NCBI RefSeq assembly: GCF_034259325.1
Contig: NZ_JAXIVS010000017.1
Span: 124,001-188,000 of the forward strand
Reading direction: 5' to 3'
Length of the DNA: 64,000 bases
Source: Hyalangium ruber
Lineage (GTDB): Bacteria > Myxococcota > Myxococcia > Myxococcales > Myxococcaceae
Below, piece by piece: positions 17,153 to 28,804 of the stretch; positions within the stretch are counted from its first letter, which is position 1; each line of letters opens with the position of its first letter. The notes below the pieces were generated by a model. That model did no database searches. It saw only the letters and a list, made by a program, of their open reading frames with translations, and had not been told where the DNA came from. The position numbers and the translations under genes were made by a program.

Positions 17153-17984
17153 CGGGCGTCACGCCCAGCACCCGCGTCAGCTTCGGCTGCACCCCGAAGG
17201 AGCTCAGCAGCGCCTCCAGCTTCAGCCGCGCCGGGCGGTTCTCCCGGTGTACGCGCCGCCCGAGGATGAGCTCGTTCTTCAGCGAGTGCTCCCACCCCGT
17301 CAGCTCCGTCACCGTCACCTGGTAGCCGAACGCCTCCAGCGTCATCGCCCGGATGACGTTGGTCAGGTGCGAGCCGAACTCGCGCCGATGCCACGGGTGC
17401 TGGAAGAGCATCCCCAGCGAGGTTTCCACCTCGGGCCGCTTGCCCTTGAGCTGGGCGGCCACCTCCGCCTGACAGCACGGCACCACCGCCACGTGGTCCG
17501 CCCCATGCTGGATGGCGCCCACCAGCGCGTCATCCGTCGCCGTGTCGCACGCGTGCAGCGCCATGACCAGGTGTACGCGCTCCGGCCAAGTGGCCGCGTC
17601 CAGGTGCGCCGTCTGGAACTCCATGCGCGTGAAGCCCAGGCGCTGGGCCCGCTCCTTCGCGCGCTCGGTCAGCTCCGGGCGGCCCTCGATGGACAGCAGC
17701 GTGCCGCCGGCCGCCTCCTTGAGGAACAACTCATAGAGGATGAAGCCCAGGTAGGCGTTGCCGCTGCCCGCATCCACCAGCACCGGCGAGGGGTGGCGCG
17801 CGAGGATGTCCTCCACCGCCGGGCGCAGCAGGCCCATGAGGTGGTTGACCTGCTTGAGCTTGCGCAAGGCATCCGCGTTGAGGTGCCCCTCGCGCGTGAG
17901 CAGGTGCAGCTCACGCAGGAGCGCCTGCGACTGGTCCGGCAGCAGCTCTCGCCGGACCTGGGCGGCCTTGACGTTGCGCCTCAG
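17130..17984 (-). CDS. SAM-dependent methyltransferase (Methyltransf_32-like)
   Basis: About 284 residues. Visible are a SAM-binding loop VDAGSGNAYLGF with a following IEGRPEL, the ALHACDTATD segment and a PCCQAE segment, all features of the Methyltransf_32 group; substrate unknown. The start is problematic: the frame is open to a GTG at 18080, deep inside nfuA, while the first in-frame codon at the gene junction is a CTG at 17982-17984 overlapping the nfuA stop (CTGA). I favour coupled initiation there. The 3' end overlaps the convergent reductase gene by 23 bp. Confidence 0.75.
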   Translation of the reverse strand: MRRNVKAAQVRRELLPDQSQALLRELHLLTREGHLNADALRKLKQVNHLMGLLRPAVEDILARHPSPVLVDAGSGNAYLGFILYELFLKEAAGGTLLSIEGRPELTERAKERAQRLGFTRMEFQTAHLDAATWPERVHLVMALHACDTATDDALVGAIQHGADHVAVVPCCQAEVAAQLKGKRPEVETSLGMLFQHPWHRREFGSHLTNVIRAMTLEAFGYQVTVTELTGWEHSLKNELILGRRVHRENRPARLKLEALLSSFGVQPKLTRVLGVTPATRTSPA

Positions 17985-18541
17985 ACCGCCACCACCTCGG
18001 TCACCTCGGGGATGATCTCCCGGAGCCGACCCTCGATGCCCATCTTCAGCGTCGCCGTCGAGGACGGGCAGCCGCTGCACGAGCCCTGCATGTGCAGGTA
18101 GACGATGCCGTTCTCGAAGCGGTCCAGGGTGATGTCACCGCCGTCCTGCGCCACCGCGGGGCGAATCTCCGCGTCGAGGATCTCCCGGATGCGCTGCTCT
18201 ATCGAGCCGCCCTCGGCCGGGTTGGCGCGCGAGGCCGCCACCGCCGCCTCGTCCACGACGGGCTCGTTGGCGCCCAGGTGCGAGTCCAGCGTGGACATCA
18301 CCGCGTCATTGAGTTCGTCCCACTCGCCCTGCTCACCCTTGGTGACGGTGACGAAGTTGAGGCCGATCATCACCGCCGTCACGCCCTGAATGTCCATCAG
18401 CTTGCGCGCCAGCGGGGACTTCTTCTCCGCCTCCTCGCGCTGGGTGAAGTTCACCGCGCCGCTCGAAAGCAGCCGCTGGTCCACCACGTACTTCAGGGTG
18501 CTGGGGTTGGGGGTCCACTCCAGCTGGATGTTCACCGACAT
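17981..18541 (-). CDS. nfuA: NfuA-type Fe-S cluster carrier protein
   Basis: 186 residues: an N-terminal Nfu_N domain (about 1-90, beginning IQLEWTPNPSTLKY) and a C-terminal NifU-like domain (about 110-186) with the cluster-binding motif GSCSGCPSS. It carries and delivers 4Fe-4S clusters to apoproteins in the cytoplasm, especially under oxidative stress. The start ATG has an AGGAG Shine-Dalgarno. The methyltransferase downstream starts on its stop codon. The Nfu_N/NifU two-domain form is more like mitochondrial and alphaproteobacterial NFU1 than E. coli NfuA, whose N-terminus is a degenerate A-type domain, so the symbol is approximate. Confidence 0.88.
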   Translation of the reverse strand: MSVNIQLEWTPNPSTLKYVVDQRLLSSGAVNFTQREEAEKKSPLARKLMDIQGVTAVMIGLNFVTVTKGEQGEWDELNDAVMSTLDSHLGANEPVVDEAAVAASRANPAEGGSIEQRIREILDAEIRPAVAQDGGDITLDRFENGIVYLHMQGSCSGCPSSTATLKMGIEGRLREIIPEVTEVVAV

Positions 18542-18709
18542 GGAAATCTCCTGTCCCTCTCCTCTAAGGCGTCGAGGGCCCCATAGCAACCCGGAAGCCA
18601 TCCAGGCAAACGGGCCCTTGTCCTACCCGTTCAATGCCGCGCCGCTCGGCCCCGTTCCTGGCGAGCACCGACTCCGGACGTTATAGGCTCGCCTCACCCC
18701 GCACGTCCG

Positions 18710-19861
18710 ATGTCCAGCTCGCTGCCGCTCACCTTGCGCGTCCACCGCGCCATCACGGAGGTCCCCCAGGGTACCTGGGATGGGCTGCTCGACGACGCGG
18801 CCCTGCCCTTCCTGGAGTGGGCCTTCCTGGCGGCGCTGGAGCAGAGCGGCAGCGCCGTGCCGGAGCGGGGCTGGCACCCACGCCATTTGACGTTGTGGCG
18901 AGGCGCGCGCCTGGTGGCCGCCGCGCCCGCGTACCTCCGGGACGACAGCGACGGAGAGTTCGTCTTCGACGGCGCCTGGGCCACCGCCGCCGGACGTGTG
19001 GGGCTGCGCTACTACCCCAAGCTCGTCCTCGCTGTCCCCTTCACCCCGGCCACCGGGAGGCGCGTCCTCGTGGCGCCGGGAGAGGACCGGGCCGCCCAGG
19101 AGGCCGCGCTGTACGGTGCTGCCCTGGAGTACGCCCGCGCCGAGGGCGTCTCGGGCGTCCACGTCCTCTTCCACACCGAAGAGGAGGCCGCGGGCCTGGA
19201 GGCCGCGGGCTTCGCGCTGCGCCTGGGGGTGCAGTACCAGTGGCGCAATGAGGGCTACCACACGCTGGAGGACTTCCTCGGCCGCTTCCACGCCAAGCGG
19301 CGCCACCAGCTCCGGCGCGAGCTGCGCGCCCTGGAAGCCCAGGGCATCACCCTGCACACCCTGCGCGGAGAGGCGCTGGCGGAGCTAGACCCGGAGGAGC
19401 TCTTCCGCCTCTACGCCTCCACGGTGGACAAGTACCCGTGGGGCCGCCGCTTCCTCACCCCGGACTTCTTCGCTCGGTTGCTTGCTTCCTTCCGCCACCG
19501 CTGCGAGTTCGTGGAGGCCCGCAAGGAAGGAAGGCGCATCGCCGGGGCGTTCAACTTCATCGGCCCTGGCGTCCTCTACGGACGGTATTGGGGCTGCTTC
19601 GAGGAGCTTCCCTTCCTGCACTTCAACGTCTGCCTCTACCACCCCGTTCAGGAAGCCATCGCCCAGGGCTTGCGTCGCTTCGAGCCTGGGGCCGGTGGCG
19701 AGCACAAGCTCACCCGAGGCTTCGAGCCCCACTTCACCTACAGCGCCCACCTGCTCCTTCACCCTGGACTCGACCGGGCGGTGCGTGCCTTCCTGTATCA
19801 GGAGCAGGCGGCCGTGCGCGCCGGGCTTCCCCGGTGGCAGGCGGAAACTGGTTTCAAGTGA
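18710..19861 (+). CDS. FemAB-like / DUF482-type acyltransferase
   Basis: 383 residues with a GNAT-fold FemAB-like pattern: WHPRHLTLWRG early, LGVQYQWRNEGY at mid-length, FHAKRRHQLRRELR near 203, the YGRYWGC strand near 300 and the conserved ending GAGGEHKLTRGF. This is the peptidoglycan-biosynthesis/recognition (DUF482, PF04339) family found widely in proteobacteria. The biochemical substrate is unproven, possibly a cell-wall or amino-acyl acceptor. The gene lies 40 bp before clpS and may be co-transcribed. Ordinary base composition. Confidence 0.82.
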   Translation: MSSSLPLTLRVHRAITEVPQGTWDGLLDDAALPFLEWAFLAALEQSGSAVPERGWHPRHLTLWRGARLVAAAPAYLRDDSDGEFVFDGAWATAAGRVGLRYYPKLVLAVPFTPATGRRVLVAPGEDRAAQEAALYGAALEYARAEGVSGVHVLFHTEEEAAGLEAAGFALRLGVQYQWRNEGYHTLEDFLGRFHAKRRHQLRRELRALEAQGITLHTLRGEALAELDPEELFRLYASTVDKYPWGRRFLTPDFFARLLASFRHRCEFVEARKEGRRIAGAFNFIGPGVLYGRYWGCFEELPFLHFNVCLYHPVQEAIAQGLRRFEPGAGGEHKLTRGFEPHFTYSAHLLLHPGLDRAVRAFLYQEQAAVRAGLPRWQAETGFK

Positions 19862-19901
19862 GGAGGGTTGAAGCGCCCGCCTCATCTGTTCGAGAGAGCC
19901 C

Positions 19902-20225
19902 ATGGCCCAGAAGTTCGAAAACGACGAGAACGTCGCCACCGAGACCAAGCCCGAGAAGAAGCTCAAGAAGCCCACGCTCTACAAGGTCTTGTTACACAAC
20001 GACAACTACACGACGCGGGAGTTCGTGGTCGCCGTCCTCAAGGAGGTCTTCCACAAGTCGGAGACGGATGCCGTGCAGATCATGCTCCACGTTCATATCA
20101 ACGGCATCGGCGTGGCGGGCGTTTATACATTTGAGGTTGCCGAAACGAAGATCAAGATCGTGGAGGCCGCAGCCCAGGACAATGGGTTTCCCCTGCGCCT
20201 CTCGATGGAACCCGAGGAAGGTTGA
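19902..20225 (+). CDS. clpS: ATP-dependent Clp protease adaptor ClpS
   Basis: 107 residues. The N-degron pocket residues are present: LLHNDNYTTREFV (Asn-Asp pair) and MLHVHINGIGVAG with the pocket His, preceded by a charged disordered N-terminal arm. ClpS binds proteins with N-terminal Leu, Phe, Tyr or Trp and hands them to ClpA-ClpP. clpA starts three bases after its stop, the classic clpS-clpA operon. Confidence 0.96.
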   Translation: MAQKFENDENVATETKPEKKLKKPTLYKVLLHNDNYTTREFVVAVLKEVFHKSETDAVQIMLHVHINGIGVAGVYTFEVAETKIKIVEAAAQDNGFPLRLSMEPEEG

Positions 20226-20228
20226 ATC

Positions 20229-22523
<2,295 letters not shown>

Positions 22524-22525
22524 CA

Positions 22526-22597
22526 CTTCCGCTCCTTCGGGAGCGGGGAAGCTCGAGGGTGATGGGGACACCGCTCCCCGTCACCCTCTTCTCGTTT
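22526..22597. terminator. Tandem-hairpin terminator between convergent clpA and GT-C-like gene
   Basis: Hairpin 1: CTTCC/GCTCC-TTCG-GGAGC/GGAAG at 22526-22551 with a stable UUCG tetraloop. Hairpin 2: GAGGGTGA (22555-22562) pairs with TCACCCTC (22581-22588) and inner GGGGA with TCCCC, then TTCTCGTTT. Likely used in both directions. Confidence 0.75.
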
Positions 22598-22609
22598 CAG
22601 GAGCCTGCT

Positions 22610-23947
22610 TCAGAGGAGGCCGAGCGTGCCGAACACCATCTGCACCACCGGCTGATCGATGGAGTGCCCGTAGCGCATCACCGCGAAGCCATTGGTCAGT
22701 GCCGCGAAGAGCACGAGGTTCATGAAGAGCCAGCGCGGCGCGAAGCGCTGGAGCAGCGGAGACTCGAGCGCGCCGATGACGCCCACGCCGAGCAGGGGCA
22801 GCACGGGCACGAGCAACCTCGGGCCGTAGCACCACCCTCCGTCCCAGTAGAGCCAGATAGACGTGAGGATGAAGACGCAGAAGAACCCGGAGAGCAGCAT
22901 CGCGCTCTCCCAGGGCTTGCGACGCACCAGCGCGGGCCAGCCCGCCACGGCGAACAGGAGCCAGGGCGCGTACACCAGCATGCCCCGGCGCGGGTGGAGC
23001 CACAGGCCCCGAGCTCCCGTCCAGAAGTCCCCCTTGTAGAAGGGGTAGGGCCCGAGCGCGGGCGAGCCGTAGAGGCGTGCGTTCAGCCACAACTGGAGGA
23101 GCCCAGCCAGGAAGGGCAGCAGCCCCAGCATCACGATCGAGCCCCACTTGCGCTCACGCAGCGCTGGCAGGGCGAGCGGTGCCAGGAGCAGCACCGACTG
23201 GGGCTTCATGAGCATCGCCAGCGCGATGAAGAGCCCGGTGAGCCAAGCCAGCTTCGGGCGGAGCGCCGTGGCGAAGGCGCCGGCCAGGAGGAACAGGAGG
23301 AAGGGCTCGTTGAAGAAGGAGCGCGCGTAGTACCAGAGCGGACTGCCCAGGAAGAGGGCCACCAGCGCGAGCCGCACCGCCCCCGCGTCGTCCGTGAGCT
23401 GCCGCAGCAGGCGCCAGGTGAACAGGAGCGCGCCCACGGTGGCCAGCGCCGCGAACAGGATGGCCAGGGGCTCGAGCAGCCCCGAACCACCCTTGAAGGG
23501 ATAGAGGACGGGCGCGAGCAGGAGCGCGATGCCCACGGGGTGCGCGGGCGCCTCCGGCCCCTCGGCGATCCGCGGGTCGACGCCGGGCCGCACCTGGGCC
23601 ATGGGCCTGCCGGCGCCATCTCGGGGCCAGTCGAAGACGTTCGGCCAGAAGAGTTCGGCCCAGACCCGGCGCTCGCCGTTCACGTACCAGCTCGTGTGGT
23701 GGTCCACGGAGCTCCCCGCGAAGCGCAGCCCGGCCTGCTGCCCTCCCATGTGGACCTCGAGGTAGTTGTTCTTGAGGTCGAAGTCCCCGTCCTCGAGGAA
23801 GCTGTCGATGAGGACGAGGTAGTGCGGCTCATCCCCTCCCACCACGCGGGGCCACGCCGGGCTCTCCCGCGTCTCGGAAAACACGCACGGGAAGAGCAAC
23901 AGCGCTGCGATGACCGCGAGGAAGACCGCGTCCGCGCCCCTGGGCAT
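22610..23947 (-). CDS. GT-C-like polytopic membrane protein
   Basis: 445 residues with an N-terminal hydrophobic anchor, then a periplasmic-type loop containing GDEPHYLVLIDS, and about ten further transmembrane segments. The early acidic motif (DEPHY) after the first membrane helix and the repeated hydrophobic hairpins are those of GT-C glycosyltransferases (PMT/ArnT-like), which use polyprenyl-phosphate sugars; no definite family was recognised. It starts ten bases after the mcp stop on the same strand, so it may be the last gene of the chemosensory operon, but a terminator ends it against clpA. Glycosyltransferase function is tentative. Confidence 0.6.
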   Translation of the reverse strand: MPRGADAVFLAVIAALLLFPCVFSETRESPAWPRVVGGDEPHYLVLIDSFLEDGDFDLKNNYLEVHMGGQQAGLRFAGSSVDHHTSWYVNGERRVWAELFWPNVFDWPRDGAGRPMAQVRPGVDPRIAEGPEAPAHPVGIALLLAPVLYPFKGGSGLLEPLAILFAALATVGALLFTWRLLRQLTDDAGAVRLALVALFLGSPLWYYARSFFNEPFLLFLLAGAFATALRPKLAWLTGLFIALAMLMKPQSVLLLAPLALPALRERKWGSIVMLGLLPFLAGLLQLWLNARLYGSPALGPYPFYKGDFWTGARGLWLHPRRGMLVYAPWLLFAVAGWPALVRRKPWESAMLLSGFFCVFILTSIWLYWDGGWCYGPRLLVPVLPLLGVGVIGALESPLLQRFAPRWLFMNLVLFAALTNGFAVMRYGHSIDQPVVQMVFGTLGLL

Positions 23948-23957
23948 GGCTGGATTC

Positions 23958-25553
23958 TTACTCCACCCGGTAGCTCTTCACCGCGCTGCTGAGCTGCTCG
24001 GAGATGATCTGCAGCGTGGTGGCGGCCTCGCCCGTGGAGCCGATGCGCGCCACCGTCTCGTCCATCATCTGCGACAGCTCGTTGACGGCCTGGGTGATTT
24101 GATTGATGCCCACGTTCTGCTGGTTCACCGCGGCGGCGATCTGCCGCACCGCCGAGGCGTTGTCCTGGACGATATTGGACAGCTCCCGGAGGTTCTGGCC
24201 GGAGGTGCGCACCTGCGTGAGCCCCGACTCCATGCGCTCGGCGCCCCGCTCGGTGATGCGCACGGCGGCGGTCACCGAACCGCTGATGTCGTCGAGCAGC
24301 TCGCGCACGCGGCTGGTGGCCTGGATGGACTGGTCCGCCAGCGCGCGAATCTCTCGCGCCACCACGCCGAAGCCCTTGCCGTGCTCGCCGCTGCGCACCG
24401 ACTCGATGGCGGCGTTGAGCGCCAGCATGTTCGACTGGTCCGCTAGGTCCTTCACCGTCTGCGTAATGCCGCCGATCTGCTTGGTGCGCTCGCCCAGCTC
24501 GAGGATCTTCTGGGCGATCTCTCCCGCCTGGGCGCGAATGTCGTTCAGGCCGGCCATCGTCATCTCGATGGCTGCCTCGCCCGAGCGGGCCAGCTCGTCG
24601 GCGCGCTCGGCCACCGCCAGCACGCTCTCGGCCTTCTGCGCGGCCACGAGGCTCGTCTGGCGAATCTCGTGCGCCGTCACCTGCGTCTCCTGCAAGGCGG
24701 CGGCCTGGCGCGACACCGTCAGGGCCTGCTCGGCGGACGAGGCGTTGAGGTGGTCGGTGGACTGCTTGAGCGCATCGGCGGCCTGCTGGAGGTTGATGGT
24801 CACCTCTCGAAGCTTCTCCACCATCATGGAGAAGCTTCTGGCGAGCCTGCCCACCTCGTCGCCGCTCTTCACCTGGATGGCCCGGGTGAGGTCTCCCGAC
24901 TCGACGATGTGCGCGGCCACGTCGGTGAGCTCTCGCAGTGGCCGGACGATGGTGCGCACAAACACCGCCGTCAGCACCACGCTGCCGGCGACGATCAGCA
25001 CCGCCAGCACCAGCATCTCCCGGGGGAGTTCCTCCGCCCTGCGCTCGATGTGCTCGCGCGAGATGCCCACGTGAACCACCCCGCGCTTGCTCCCCAGCCG
25101 CACGGCGACGTCGAAGCCGCGGACGTGCCCCTCGGCCGTGTCCACGTCCACCGGGGTGATCAGCCGTTTGGTCGCCGATTCGGCGAGCACGCTCGGATCC
25201 ACCCGGGTGGAGGAGAGCAGCGTGGTGGGGGGCGTCCCCCGGAAGGAGTGGGCCAGCACGCGACCCGTCGCATCCGTCACGTAGATGTAGCTCACGCCCT
25301 CATGGGCGCTGAGGTCATCGACCAGGGTGCGCAGCGTGCTGCCATCCGAGGTGGCGGAGTACTCGGCGGCGCGCGCCAGACCCAGGGCAAGCGCGGCGCC
25401 CTCGCTGGTGTGGGCCTCCACGAGGCTGCGCCGGAGCTGGCGCGTGGCCGCCACGGTGAGCAGCAGGGTCAGCACCACGCTGATCGTCGCGGTGACGAGG
25501 ATGAACTTGAGGGAGAGGCCCAGCGAGAGCCGGGCCCGTAGGGGTAGTTTCAC
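23958..25553 (-). CDS. Methyl-accepting chemotaxis protein
   Basis: 531 residues, GTG start. TM1 at about 14-36, an extracytoplasmic PAS/Cache-like sensor (about 40-175), TM2 at about 180-202, HAMP (about 203-255) and the MA signalling domain, whose hairpin tip reads QSNMLALNAAIESVRSG followed by HGKGFGVVAREIRALA. It should signal to the CheA/CheW encoded upstream on the same transcript and be modified by their CheR and CheB. No CheR-docking pentapeptide is seen at the C-terminus (ends KSYRVE). Ligand unknown. It begins three bases after cheB. Confidence 0.95.
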   Translation of the reverse strand: MKLPLRARLSLGLSLKFILVTATISVVLTLLLTVAATRQLRRSLVEAHTSEGAALALGLARAAEYSATSDGSTLRTLVDDLSAHEGVSYIYVTDATGRVLAHSFRGTPPTTLLSSTRVDPSVLAESATKRLITPVDVDTAEGHVRGFDVAVRLGSKRGVVHVGISREHIERRAEELPREMLVLAVLIVAGSVVLTAVFVRTIVRPLRELTDVAAHIVESGDLTRAIQVKSGDEVGRLARSFSMMVEKLREVTINLQQAADALKQSTDHLNASSAEQALTVSRQAAALQETQVTAHEIRQTSLVAAQKAESVLAVAERADELARSGEAAIEMTMAGLNDIRAQAGEIAQKILELGERTKQIGGITQTVKDLADQSNMLALNAAIESVRSGEHGKGFGVVAREIRALADQSIQATSRVRELLDDISGSVTAAVRITERGAERMESGLTQVRTSGQNLRELSNIVQDNASAVRQIAAAVNQQNVGINQITQAVNELSQMMDETVARIGSTGEAATTLQIISEQLSSAVKSYRVE

Positions 25554-25556
25554 GGC

Positions 25557-26624
25557 TCAGGCTCCCTCGCCCTCGTTGCGGCCCACGCGGAGCCGGTCGA
25601 AGGGCCTGCTGCAGAACATCCGGATGAAGTCCGGCACGGCTGATAACGGCAAGGCCTGCTCGGTGCCGCCGATCTCCAGCGCTGCCCGTGGCATGCCGAA
25701 TACGACGGAGCTGGCCTCGTCCTGCGCGAAAGTAACGCCTCCCGCGCGGCGGATCTCCAGCAGCCCCCGCGCCCCATCATCCCCCATGCCTGTGAGCACG
25801 CCCCCGCCCGCTCGGCTGCCATACGCTCGCGCCAGCGACGAGAGCAGCAAGTCCCCCGACGGACACGGCCCTCCGCGCGTGCGGCTGAGCCGGGCGATGC
25901 CCCGCTCTATGGTGAGGTCATTGCCGTCCAGCGGGAAGTACACCTTGCCCGCCTCGAGCCGATCGCCCTCGCGTGCGAGGCACACGGTCAGGGGCGTCAT
26001 CTTTCCGAGCCACTGCACCATGCCGGGGGTGAAGCCCTCGGTGATGTGCTGGGCGATGACAATGGGGACCGACAAGTCCTTGGGCAGCCGCGATAGGAGC
26101 TCCGACAGCGCGGGAGGACCGCCGGTGGAGGCCGCGATCCCGAAGATGTCCACGCGAGCGCCCGTGGTGGGAGGAGGTGGCGCCATCTGGGCCCGCGGGC
26201 GACGGGAGACGACGGGCACCTCCGCCATGAGGCAGATGGACTGAACCAGCTCCCTGCCCCAGCGCCGCAGCTCGTCGGCCGAGCTCACGTTGGGCTTGGC
26301 GATGAGCTCCAGCGCTCCAGCGCGGATCGCCTGGAAGCCCAGCTCCGCGCCACGGTCCGCCACGGCGCTCACCACCAGGATGCGCGCCGGTGCATCCACC
26401 ATGATGGCCGCGATGGCCCCCGGCCCATCCAGCCCGGGCAGCAACAGGTCCATGGTGATGACGTCGGGGCGCAGCAGGCGGGCGAGCTGCACGGCCCGGT
26501 TGCCGTCTCCGGCCCGGCCCACCACCTCGATGCGCGGCTCCTGCGCCAGCAGCGCCGCCATCGTGTTCACCATGGTGGGCGAGTCATCCACCATCAGCAC
26601 CCGGATGCGCCGAGCCGTGTTCAT
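25557..26624 (-). CDS. cheB: Chemotaxis protein-glutamate methylesterase CheB
   Basis: 355 residues from the ATG at 26624, which overlaps the cheA stop as ATGA. Receiver domain 1-125 with Asp59 (TMDLLLPG), an MAPPPPT linker, and a methylesterase domain with the catalytic Ser in AASTGGP, His in IAQHITEGFTPG and Asp in TGMGDDGARG. It demethylates the receptor in the cluster when phosphorylated by CheA. The open frame extends upstream into cheA but has no supporting signal. Confidence 0.95.
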   Translation of the reverse strand: MNTARRIRVLMVDDSPTMVNTMAALLAQEPRIEVVGRAGDGNRAVQLARLLRPDVITMDLLLPGLDGPGAIAAIMVDAPARILVVSAVADRGAELGFQAIRAGALELIAKPNVSSADELRRWGRELVQSICLMAEVPVVSRRPRAQMAPPPPTTGARVDIFGIAASTGGPPALSELLSRLPKDLSVPIVIAQHITEGFTPGMVQWLGKMTPLTVCLAREGDRLEAGKVYFPLDGNDLTIERGIARLSRTRGGPCPSGDLLLSSLARAYGSRAGGGVLTGMGDDGARGLLEIRRAGGVTFAQDEASSVVFGMPRAALEIGGTEQALPLSAVPDFIRMFCSRPFDRLRVGRNEGEGA

Positions 26625-28804
26625 GAGCGACCTCCTCGACGGCTCATCACGTCGAGCACCTCGGACAGCAACCGACCCGCGGCGCAATCCCGTTTGCTGA
26701 GGAAGCCATCGGCTCCCGCCGCCCTTCCCCGCTCCCGCCCGGCCTCGTGGGTGGAGACGAGGATGATGGGCAGATCCCGGGTCTCCGGTCGCTCGCGCAG
26801 CCTCCGGATCAGCGCCTCGCCGTCCATCTCCTCCATCTCGAGGTCGCAGATGATGACGTCGTAGCTGTCGGTCTGCAGGCGCTCCAGCGCGCGCGTGCCG
26901 CTGGAGGCCAGGTGGACGGTGAAGCCGCCCGCCTCCAGGTTGGCTCGGTGCAGCGCGCGGGCGGTCAGCGAGTCGTCCACCACGAGCGCCCGACGAGTCT
27001 GTTGCGAGGGCGTCGGCTGCGCCGGGTCCGACACCAACCAGCTGGGGCGCAGGATGAGCATCAGCTCACCGCGGATGGAGGTGGCCGCGCCCTGGTAGGC
27101 GGGCACGTCTCGCACCTCGGCGGGCAGGGGCCGGATGACGAGATCCCTGTCGCCCTCCACCAGGTCCACCGTGAGCGCTACGCGCTTGCCACCGCTGCTG
27201 ATGATCATGATGGGCTGGCCCTCGGCGGGCAGCGTCGCCGCGCGCAGGCCCATGCGCGCCGCCAGGTCCATCACCGGAATGAGCTGGCCCTGGTGCTTGA
27301 GCTGCGCGCGCCGCCGGTTGATGTGCAGCACATCCATGCGGGTGAGCTGGGTGGCCTCCACCGCCAGCATGGGCAGGCCCATCATCTGATCGAACACGCG
27401 CACCACCAGCACGGGCGAGCTGCCCAGCTCCACCGGCAGGGTGAGCACGAAGCGCGTGCCCTGGCCCAGCGTGCTGGCCACCTCGATGCGGCCCTGGAGC
27501 GCCTCCACCGCGGCGCGCACCGCGTCCAAGCCCACGCCGCGCCCGGAGGTGTCCGTCACGTCGGTTCGGGTGCTGAAGGCCGGGCGGAAGATGAGGTCGC
27601 GGATCTGGTTGTCGTTCATCCGCGCCAGCTCTTCTGGCGGGGCGATGCCTCGCGACTCGGCTGCCTGGCGCACGCGCTTCACGTCGATACCGCGGCCGTC
27701 GTCGGCGCACTCCAGGAAGAGCAGGTTGCCCTGCTGCTCGATGCGCAGGGTGAGCGCGCCCTCGTGGTGCTTGCCCGCGCGCTCCCGGTCGCCCGGGGAC
27801 TCCAGGCCGTGGTCCACCGCGTTGCGCAGCAGGTGGACCAGCGCGACGTTGAGCTTCTCCAGCAGCCGGCGGTCCAGCGACACCTCCGCGCCCACCACCG
27901 AGAGCCGGGCCTCCTTGCCGAGCTGCCGCGACAGGTCGCGAACCATGCGCTGCAGAGGCTCGAGGATGGTGCGCACCGGGCGGGTGGTGATGGCCTTGAG
28001 GCCCTCCTCCAGCTCGTCGACGATGTCGCCCGTCTCCTCGCCGTCCGAGCGCAGCGCGCGCCCCACGCCGGACAGCAGCGTGCGCGCCTCGGCCGTCTCC
28101 GCCAGCAACCCCTGGCGCGCCAGCAGCGACACCACCCGGTCCAGCTCGCGAGAGCGCTCCTCGGTGCGCAGGCGCACCTCGCGCAGGCGCTCCACCTCGC
28201 GCATCAGCGACGTCACCTGCCGCGAACTCACGCGCCAGCTCGCGCCCTCGGAGTCTCCGGAAGGCCCCTCCTCGCGCGTCGGCATCTCCACCGGAGCGGG
28301 CGCGGCGGGAGCGGCGACAGGAGCGGCGGCCGGGGCCGCGGCGGCGGGACCGGCAGCGGGGGCGCCCGCGGCGGGTGCCGCCTCCGCCCCCTGCTCCGCA
28401 GGGGGCGCCTCGGTGACGAGCAGGGCGAGCGCGGCGGTGTAGTCGGGCAGCGAGTCGCCTCGCCCGTCCGAGTGGGCCTGCACGCGCAGCAGGAAGATGT
28501 CGAGGCCGTGCAGAAGCACGTCCACCACCTTGCGCGGCATCTTCTGCACGTTGGCGCGCAGCGGGGCGAGCGCATCCTCCAGCTTGTGGGCGATCTCGCT
28601 CAGGTCCTGCAGCCCGAGGCTGGCGGCACTGCCCTTGAGCGTGTGCAGGTGCCGCCCCAGCCGGTTGTAAGCCTTGTTGAGCGCGTCGGTGTCCTGCCCG
28701 CCGCGCTCCAGGTCCAGCAGGTCCATGGTGACCTTCTGGCAGATCTCTTGCGCCTCGGCGGCGAAGCCGGTCACCAGGCCTTGGAGGAGCGGGTCAACGG
28801 ACAT
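26621..28804 (-). CDS. cheA: Hybrid chemotaxis kinase CheA with C-terminal receiver
   Basis: 727 residues. Hpt domain 1-115 with phospho-acceptor His54 in HLHTLKGSAAS, a long Ala/Pro linker (about 150-190), a dimerisation helix region, HATPase with N-box HLLRNAVDHGLES, a CheW-like domain (about 460-590) and a receiver at about 605-727 with the Asp in CDLEMEEMDG and Lys in FLSKRD. CheA fused to a receiver resembles FrzE of Myxococcus and other alternative-function chemosensory systems; the receiver often acts as a phosphate sink or brake. Overlaps cheW by 11 bp at its 5' end and cheB by 4 bp at its 3' end. Confidence 0.95.
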   Translation of the reverse strand: MSVDPLLQGLVTGFAAEAQEICQKVTMDLLDLERGGQDTDALNKAYNRLGRHLHTLKGSAASLGLQDLSEIAHKLEDALAPLRANVQKMPRKVVDVLLHGLDIFLLRVQAHSDGRGDSLPDYTAALALLVTEAPPAEQGAEAAPAAGAPAAGPAAAAPAAAPVAAPAAPAPVEMPTREEGPSGDSEGASWRVSSRQVTSLMREVERLREVRLRTEERSRELDRVVSLLARQGLLAETAEARTLLSGVGRALRSDGEETGDIVDELEEGLKAITTRPVRTILEPLQRMVRDLSRQLGKEARLSVVGAEVSLDRRLLEKLNVALVHLLRNAVDHGLESPGDRERAGKHHEGALTLRIEQQGNLLFLECADDGRGIDVKRVRQAAESRGIAPPEELARMNDNQIRDLIFRPAFSTRTDVTDTSGRGVGLDAVRAAVEALQGRIEVASTLGQGTRFVLTLPVELGSSPVLVVRVFDQMMGLPMLAVEATQLTRMDVLHINRRRAQLKHQGQLIPVMDLAARMGLRAATLPAEGQPIMIISSGGKRVALTVDLVEGDRDLVIRPLPAEVRDVPAYQGAATSIRGELMLILRPSWLVSDPAQPTPSQQTRRALVVDDSLTARALHRANLEAGGFTVHLASSGTRALERLQTDSYDVIICDLEMEEMDGEALIRRLRERPETRDLPIILVSTHEAGRERGRAAGADGFLSKRDCAAGRLLSEVLDVMSRRGGRS

